A DNA stretch of 17,518 nt from contig JAVBUF010000115.1 in the NCBI GenBank assembly GCA_031555615.1, forward strand, positions 1-17,518, written 5' to 3'. The notes beneath the pieces are model-generated. The model was not told the DNA's origin. It made no database searches and worked only from the letters and a program-made list of their open reading frames with translations. This stretch comes from UBA935 sp031555615. Lineage in GTDB: Bacteria > Bacillota > Clostridia > Lachnospirales > Lachnospiraceae. Below are positions 13,283 through 17,518 of this stretch, piece by piece. The position numbers and the translations under genes are program-made. Each line of letters opens with the position of its first letter. The stretch's first letter is position 1.

Positions 13283-14809
13283 GGTTAATTTTGCTTCAAC
13301 ACCATTTTTAATATTGCTGATTGCTGCCTCGCAGCCTAAAAGCGGACTGTAATAAGCAACAACATAAAGTCCCAGTCCCCGCCCCTTTTGCCCGGAATTG
13401 CTGGTGACAAAAGGGTCAAAGATATGAGGCAGTAATTCTGCCTCAATATGCCCGCCGTAATTAATCACCGAAAAAGATTTTTTCCGAAAAATAATTTTAA
13501 TGCTCTCATTGACCGGGGTATAACAAATGGCATTGCTTAATATATTTCCTACGACTTTTTGCATACAGGAAATATCTGTTTTTAGGAGCGGCATTTCTCC
13601 TTCCCAAATCATTTTTAAATTCCTTTTCTCTATTAATGCGCGGTTTTGCTCCACACATTCTTTCACCAATTCCGGTAAACTTACCATCTCCCATTCCATA
13701 TTGCTGCTATATTGCTCTAAACTTAAAATATCATCGGTCATTTTCTGCATCAGCAGCAATTGTTCCTTTAATTGCGGCAGGTATGTTTTCACATCACGAT
13801 ATTTTCCTACCTCATGTATCATCCCCTCAGCCAAAAGCAAAGCCGCGGCTACCGGTGTCTTTAATTGGTGTGAGGACGCCCGCAGGAACACCTCCTGGCG
13901 TTTGTTTTCGGCCTCCAGCAAACGATAATTTTCAACCAGCTTTTGGTGCAGTTCATTCCAGGCTTTGCTCAAATCACTGATTTCGTCTTTTCCTTCCACC
14001 TCTATTGGCTGAAAATCCGTTATTTTCACCTCTTTCATGCTTCTGGCATGATGGGCCAGACGGAGGATCGGCTGTATCATGAAGCGGGAAAATATCTGTG
14101 AAAATATCAGCACCACCAAAAAAGAAACAGCAATGATCATCGGCAGGCTCCTTAAAACCACCGGTCTGATTTCATCCATCTGCGGGGTAAGTAAAAAAAC
14201 AAAGGTCATAATAATATCATCTTGTGCTGTTCCAATGAGCATATAAGTCGTATAAAAATTCACCCCATCGGTAACTGAAGTTTCAAATGCGACTATGTTA
14301 TCAGATACGATATGGAATTGGGTATCCGCCACCTCAAACATATTTCCGGCCAAAAACTTATTTGTATCAATTACAATATTATCGCCTGCTTTTCTGTTTA
14401 GATCGGTTAAAAAATGGCTGAAAGATGAGAATGCAATCCCTTCCGAATCCCATGGTTCCATGTCTTTCCAATCCCCGGCTGATTGCCGGATATAGTCTAA
14501 GAGCTTGCATAATTCTTCATCTTCCACCTTAACTGCTGCACCAAAAAATTGATTAGACAGCTTGATATTGTTATCATACAAAGGAATCTCAATGGTGTAG
14601 GTAGTCATGGGGTTGCTTACTTCCAGATTCTCATATGACCGGTTCTTGATATAGGCTTTCTGGGTCTGGACAGCAATTTCAAAATTTTGTTCCTGACGGT
14701 AATTGATATAAAGGGAAGGCAGCATCCAGATAAAATATCCTGCCATACAGGACACAATGATAACCGAAAGGAATGTGCTGTATAACAATGTTTTTTTAGA
14801 TAATCCCAT
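13274..14809 (-). CDS. Membrane sensor histidine kinase of a two-component system
   Basis: 511 residues. Membrane helix 1 at about 9-31, an extracellular sensing region of roughly 190 residues, membrane helix 2 at about 220-241, a HAMP linker (about 243-297), and a HisKA helix with the phospho-acceptor in ASSHQLKTPVAA (H314). The ATPase domain has the N-box NILSNA at 422-427, an N-x-G variant of the G1 box (VINYGGHI, 448-455, Asn in place of the usual Asp, as in a number of Firmicute kinases), the F-box IFDPF at 463-467 and the G2 box GRGLGL at 476-481. The ATG follows GGAGG and overlaps the regulator gene by 14 bases, so they are coupled and paired. The next genes encode an ABC exporter. The large sensor region suggests direct external sensing; its ligand is unknown. 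Confidence 0.93.
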   Translation of the reverse strand: MGLSKKTLLYSTFLSVIIVSCMAGYFIWMLPSLYINYRQEQNFEIAVQTQKAYIKNRSYENLEVSNPMTTYTIEIPLYDNNIKLSNQFFGAAVKVEDEELCKLLDYIRQSAGDWKDMEPWDSEGIAFSSFSHFLTDLNRKAGDNIVIDTNKFLAGNMFEVADTQFHIVSDNIVAFETSVTDGVNFYTTYMLIGTAQDDIIMTFVFLLTPQMDEIRPVVLRSLPMIIAVSFLVVLIFSQIFSRFMIQPILRLAHHARSMKEVKITDFQPIEVEGKDEISDLSKAWNELHQKLVENYRLLEAENKRQEVFLRASSHQLKTPVAAALLLAEGMIHEVGKYRDVKTYLPQLKEQLLLMQKMTDDILSLEQYSSNMEWEMVSLPELVKECVEQNRALIEKRNLKMIWEGEMPLLKTDISCMQKVVGNILSNAICYTPVNESIKIIFRKKSFSVINYGGHIEAELLPHIFDPFVTSNSGQKGRGLGLYVVAYYSPLLGCEAAISNIKNGVEAKLTFK

Positions 14810-15476
14810 TCTCGTCCTCCCTCACAAACCGGTACCCTGCACCAATGACTGTTTTTATACAATTGTAAGGCAGTTTTTTACGCAGATTCTTGACATGCGC
14901 ATCGACAATACGGTCATTTCCGATATAATCTTCATTAAAAATTCTTAATATTAATTGCTCACGGGTAAATACCCTTTCGGGTTTCTGATACAAGGTATCC
15001 AACAATAAAAACTCACTTACAGTGAGACCCAACGATTTTCCGTCATAAAAAGCCTGATAAGCTTCCCCCTGAACGGAAAGTCCTGTCGTCTTATGACTGC
15101 TGTCATCCACATAGCCGCTCCGCCGCAGAATGGTTTCCATGCGTTTTAATAAAATCAGCGGTGATACCGGTTTAATGACATAATCATCGGCATACAGATT
15201 AAAGGCTTGCAGCTGGGTTTGCTCTTCGCCGATGGCGGTCAGCATAATAACCGGCATTTTTAAGTTTTTTCCACGAATATAAGCCAAAACTTCTAAGCCG
15301 CTTTTCTCCGGGACCATAATATCCAGTACCGCGAACTGAAAGCATTCCTGTTCCAAAACCTGAATCGCGGCCTCTCCGTCTGCTGCCGGATACACCTCAT
15401 ATCCCTGCTGCTTCATATATTCGCTGAGTACTTCCGATATCACCGGCTCGTCCTCCAAAAACAATACTTTGACCAT
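14796..15476 (-). CDS. OmpR/PhoB-family response regulator
   Basis: 226 residues from the ATG at 15476. Receiver domain (1-115): acidic pocket E8/D9, phospho-acceptor D52 in AVLDIMVPEKSG, T80 in IMLTA, and K102 in VIKPVSP. DNA-binding winged helix (about 130-222) with LTVSEFLLLDTL, the recognition helix DRIVDAHVKNLRKKL and the final hairpin GAGYRFV. I chose 15476 because the receiver domain begins at once (MVKVLFLEDEP) and AAGGGTGAGG lies upstream; the longer frame from 15551 would read through the preceding terminator. Transcribed from an extended -10 promoter inside that terminator, and followed by its kinase with a 14-bp overlap. The likely target is the ABC operon promoter near 13240-13282. 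Confidence 0.94.
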   Translation of the reverse strand: MVKVLFLEDEPVISEVLSEYMKQQGYEVYPAADGEAAIQVLEQECFQFAVLDIMVPEKSGLEVLAYIRGKNLKMPVIMLTAIGEEQTQLQAFNLYADDYVIKPVSPLILLKRMETILRRSGYVDDSSHKTTGLSVQGEAYQAFYDGKSLGLTVSEFLLLDTLYQKPERVFTREQLILRIFNEDYIGNDRIVDAHVKNLRKKLPYNCIKTVIGAGYRFVREDENGII

Positions 15477-15507
15477 GATCCTCACCCTTCTTTCATATAT
15501 CTGATTC

Positions 15508-15516
15508 ATTATACCA
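15508..15516 (-). promoter_or_regulatory. Extended -10 promoter of the two-component operon
   Basis: TGGTATAAT on the minus strand: TGn plus a perfect TATAAT, directly after the T-run of the protease terminator. No recognisable -35; the start point would be near 15501, about 25 bases before the regulator ATG. Confidence 0.6.
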
Positions 15517-15545
15517 AAAAATGCTCCCGATGGAGAGCATTTTTT
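15516..15545 (-). terminator. Terminator of the S8 protease gene (symmetric)
   Basis: Perfect 11-bp stem: AAAAAATGCTC (15516-15526) and GAGCATTTTTT (15535-15545), eight-base loop, with a T-run on either strand. Located six bases after the protease stop. Confidence 0.92.
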
Positions 15546-15550
15546 AAGCA

Positions 15551-17278
15551 TTATGATAATCCTGCCAATGTATCAAACGTCCCGGTTATATTCAGCCGCC
15601 CATATCCCCATTCCCTATTGGGATAAGTCAAATCCGCCGATCGGGTCGCTCCCAGTATCAGATAGCTTCTAAACTCCCTGCTTTCCAGATGACGGCCATT
15701 TCTTTCCACTACTGCCCATTGCATAAACTGCGCAGCTGCACCGGCAGTTATGGCTGCAGATATGCTGGATCCGGTCATCTTGCCCAATATTGTGTCCACC
15801 AATACCCCCGGAACTGCGATATCCGGCTTTATTTCTCCGCCTCTGGTAAACCCTCTCCCTGAACGCTCATAAAATCCCCCACTGATATGGTTATAGGTCG
15901 ATACGCTCACTATTTGATCTGCATTTGATGGTGCTGTTAATGTTATATCAGGATCAGAGTGAAAGAACACGGTATTATTCTGTTCCTTTATGGGCAGCCA
16001 CATATTAAATTCCCCTCGGTTGCTAAGAACATCATCCGCACCGCTCACTCGGATTACCCAAATACCGGGGGTGGGATTCACAAAGCGAATTACAAACAGT
16101 TCATTCCCTGTCGCCTCTTCCACCAGAACATGATCTATCCTTATCTCTGTCGGTTCATATATAAACGTAAAGTGTCTGCTTTTCCTGACACGGGATTCTA
16201 TCTTTCCGGTGCTTTCTCCTCTCGGAGAATGGATGGAGATGGCCAATGCATTTGGCAAAGTTCCCCACAATTCAGTGATAAATCCGCTGCTTTTTTCCTG
16301 TACCAGTATTTCTACATCATTGTATTGCCGATCATTGTCAGGCCCTTTTACTGTTCCGAAATAATGATGACCGGCATTTCCTTCATTGCCGCCGCTTGCT
16401 ACGATAATGCGGCTTCTTCTGACAGCCGTCCGATCTATATAGTTGGAAAAAAGCGGTCCGGAACTGTGACCGCCCATATTGGTACCCATTCCAAGACAAA
16501 TGATTACCGGCCGATGGTATGCAATGGCAAATTGTTCAATATATTTAATTGCTAATAATATATCCGGTTCTTCATATACACTCTGATCTTCCGGCACCAG
16601 GTAGTATTCTTTCAAATATCGCTTTGCTTCCTTACACTTTACTACTACCATTTGACTATTAGGAGCTGCTCCCCGGAAGGCAATGCCGTCTTCCAGTAGG
16701 CTTCCGGCTGCAACACTTACCATCGCCGTTCCATGTCCGTCCATATCCCAACTGGGAACATAGCTGAGTGGTGTTTCCGATTGCAAAGCTGCATTAATCA
16801 TTTCACGAGTAAATTCGGTTCCATATTTCAGCCCTTTGGGCGGTTCTCCTGATTGTATTGTCTGATCCCATATCGCCAATATTCTTGTGGACCCATCTGC
16901 ATTGCGGAAGACATCCTCAGTATAACGAATACCGGTATCAATGAATCCTATCACCACCCCGATCCCGGTAAGCGATAAAGGCGGGCGCTGTGCCTGAAGG
17001 ATACCGCTTTCACTCAAAGCACTTGAATCAAAAGACGCATTGTGCTCATGAATCAGCTCTTCCTGCGCAAAACCGAACAGTTTCGGAATAGACCGATACG
17101 TATAATTGCTGATTGTCAGCGGCGGAACAATTTCACGATTGATGTAGAAAATCCCAATATCTCCCTCTATCTGCTGATAGTAATACTCATTACCTATGTA
17201 ATTTTCGTCCCATAACTCTTTGGAATCAGTTATCATATCCATATAATCATTGGACAGAATCATCTCTTTTACTGTCAT
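15551..17278 (-). CDS. S8 (subtilisin-family) serine protease, Csp-like
   Basis: 575 residues. N-terminal region of about 100 residues resembling a propeptide, then a subtilase domain with an intact triad: D114 in IGFIDTGI, H182 in DGHGTAM, S505 in TGSSISA, plus the oxyanion N298 in ASGGNEGN. A long insertion of mainly beta character (about 320-445) lies between the oxyanion residue and the serine, like the jelly-roll domain of clostridial CspB germination proteases, and the length matches (CspB is about 565). No signal peptide, so it is cytoplasmic or packaged into spores. CspB cleaves pro-SleC at germination; no sleC is visible here and many clostridia carry several such genes, so the exact role is uncertain. 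The ATG at 17278 has only a weak purine-rich upstream stretch. It is transcribed alone, with a terminator after it. Confidence 0.88.
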   Translation of the reverse strand: MTVKEMILSNDYMDMITDSKELWDENYIGNEYYYQQIEGDIGIFYINREIVPPLTISNYTYRSIPKLFGFAQEELIHEHNASFDSSALSESGILQAQRPPLSLTGIGVVIGFIDTGIRYTEDVFRNADGSTRILAIWDQTIQSGEPPKGLKYGTEFTREMINAALQSETPLSYVPSWDMDGHGTAMVSVAAGSLLEDGIAFRGAAPNSQMVVVKCKEAKRYLKEYYLVPEDQSVYEEPDILLAIKYIEQFAIAYHRPVIICLGMGTNMGGHSSGPLFSNYIDRTAVRRSRIIVASGGNEGNAGHHYFGTVKGPDNDRQYNDVEILVQEKSSGFITELWGTLPNALAISIHSPRGESTGKIESRVRKSRHFTFIYEPTEIRIDHVLVEEATGNELFVIRFVNPTPGIWVIRVSGADDVLSNRGEFNMWLPIKEQNNTVFFHSDPDITLTAPSNADQIVSVSTYNHISGGFYERSGRGFTRGGEIKPDIAVPGVLVDTILGKMTGSSISAAITAGAAAQFMQWAVVERNGRHLESREFRSYLILGATRSADLTYPNREWGYGRLNITGTFDTLAGLS

Positions 17279-17302
17279 AAATAATTTTCTTTTTTATTAA
17301 CT

Positions 17303-17331
17303 ATATTATACATTTCGGCCAAGAATGTCAG
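17303..17331 (-). promoter_or_regulatory. Probable promoter of the S8 protease gene
   Basis: On the minus strand CTGACA (17326-17331, 5/6) is followed after 17 bases by TAATAT (17303-17308, 4/6); an overlapping perfect TATAAT (17305-17310) lies at only 15 bases. The start codon is about 25 bases further on. If the gene is sporulation-specific, another sigma factor may be used. Confidence 0.4.
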
Positions 17332-17518
17332 TAAATATCTTAAAGAGTTCTACCGCTTCTACAAAGTAATCCGTAAAATCCTTCCTATAATGTCAAGCCC
17401 TAAAGTGTTGTTTTTTCGGACTTTTTTTAAATAGTTACCTCTATAACCAGAGCCAAAAGTGTATGACAGTCATTGTATCCTGTACTGAATAGCTAAAAGA
17501 AGGTATAGTTTATAAAGC
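17332..17518. other. Right-edge stretch without a recognisable gene
   Basis: About 190 bp, AT-rich, with frames on both strands interrupted within about 40 codons. It holds a T-run (17421-17427), a TTGACA on the minus strand (near 17391-17396) without a good -10 partner, and the 11-bp palindrome ATGACAGTCAT (17463-17473). I see no gene, RNA or clear repeat. Confidence 0.5.

Noticed and set aside
14858..14867. TACAATTGTA palindrome, similar to GntR-type sites
   Set aside because: It lies inside the response-regulator coding sequence, and short AT palindromes are expected by chance.
15477..15551. Longer N-terminus for the response regulator from 15551
   Set aside because: It would translate the terminator hairpin and promoter; the receiver domain begins at the ATG at 15476.
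15959..16555. 198-codon plus-strand frame opposite the S8 protease
   Set aside because: Antisense shadow of the protease domain; no ribosome binding site and no recognisable motif.
17332..17518. Possible end of an insertion sequence at the right edge
   Set aside because: No transposase fragment or terminal inverted repeat pair could be shown within the window.

Overview
The window looks like chromosomal DNA from an anaerobic, probably spore-forming clostridial Firmicute, most likely a Lachnospiraceae-type organism. The pointers are a Rex redox regulator, a Re-type citrate synthase candidate in place of an ordinary Si-citrate synthase, a Csp-like subtilase, strong AGGAGG ribosome binding sites, consensus TTGACA/TATAAT promoters and moderate-to-low GC. 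Every gene except one (the ABC-F ATPase) lies on the minus strand, so the window reads from right to left.

Right end (17518 to 11562, minus): about 240 bp without a gene, then a cytoplasmic Csp-like S8 protease ending at a strong terminator. Next comes a two-component system (OmpR-type regulator, then a histidine kinase overlapping it by 14 bp), followed by an ABC ATPase/permease pair. Three 11-bp-phased direct repeats sit between the kinase and the ABC genes and are a candidate binding site for the regulator, so this block looks like a sense-and-export module.

Middle (11561 to 9731, minus): a small accessory cassette made of a DUF3990 protein (probable ADP-ribosyltransferase fold, toxin-like) and a partner gene. 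The partner carries a frameshift in an A-run of its coding strand: its well-placed start and RBS lie in one frame and most of the protein in another. It is followed by a DUF436 (YwlG-like) gene, a stray coding-like tail, and the promoter of the next operon.

Central metabolic operon (9730 to 6349, minus): Re-citrate synthase candidate, GntR/FCD regulator, NADP-type isocitrate dehydrogenase, terminator. The first and third enzymes bracket the oxidative branch from oxaloacetate to 2-oxoglutarate (glutamate supply); aconitase is not here. A perfect 12-bp palindrome of the kind used by FCD regulators covers the -10 of the promoter, suggesting feedback control by the regulator encoded inside the operon.

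Left part: an ABC-F ATPase (plus strand, 4164-6080, own terminator) diverges from rex. The two promoters have their -35 boxes back to back inside one perfect 16-bp palindrome. Downstream of rex are a coiled-coil protein of unknown function and a terminator-like hairpin, then the NAD(P)HX repair enzyme nnrDE and alanine racemase alr (coupled through an ATGA overlap), the latter running off the left edge.

No rRNA, tRNA, CRISPR array or intact insertion sequence was seen. All family assignments come from reading motifs, not from database searches.
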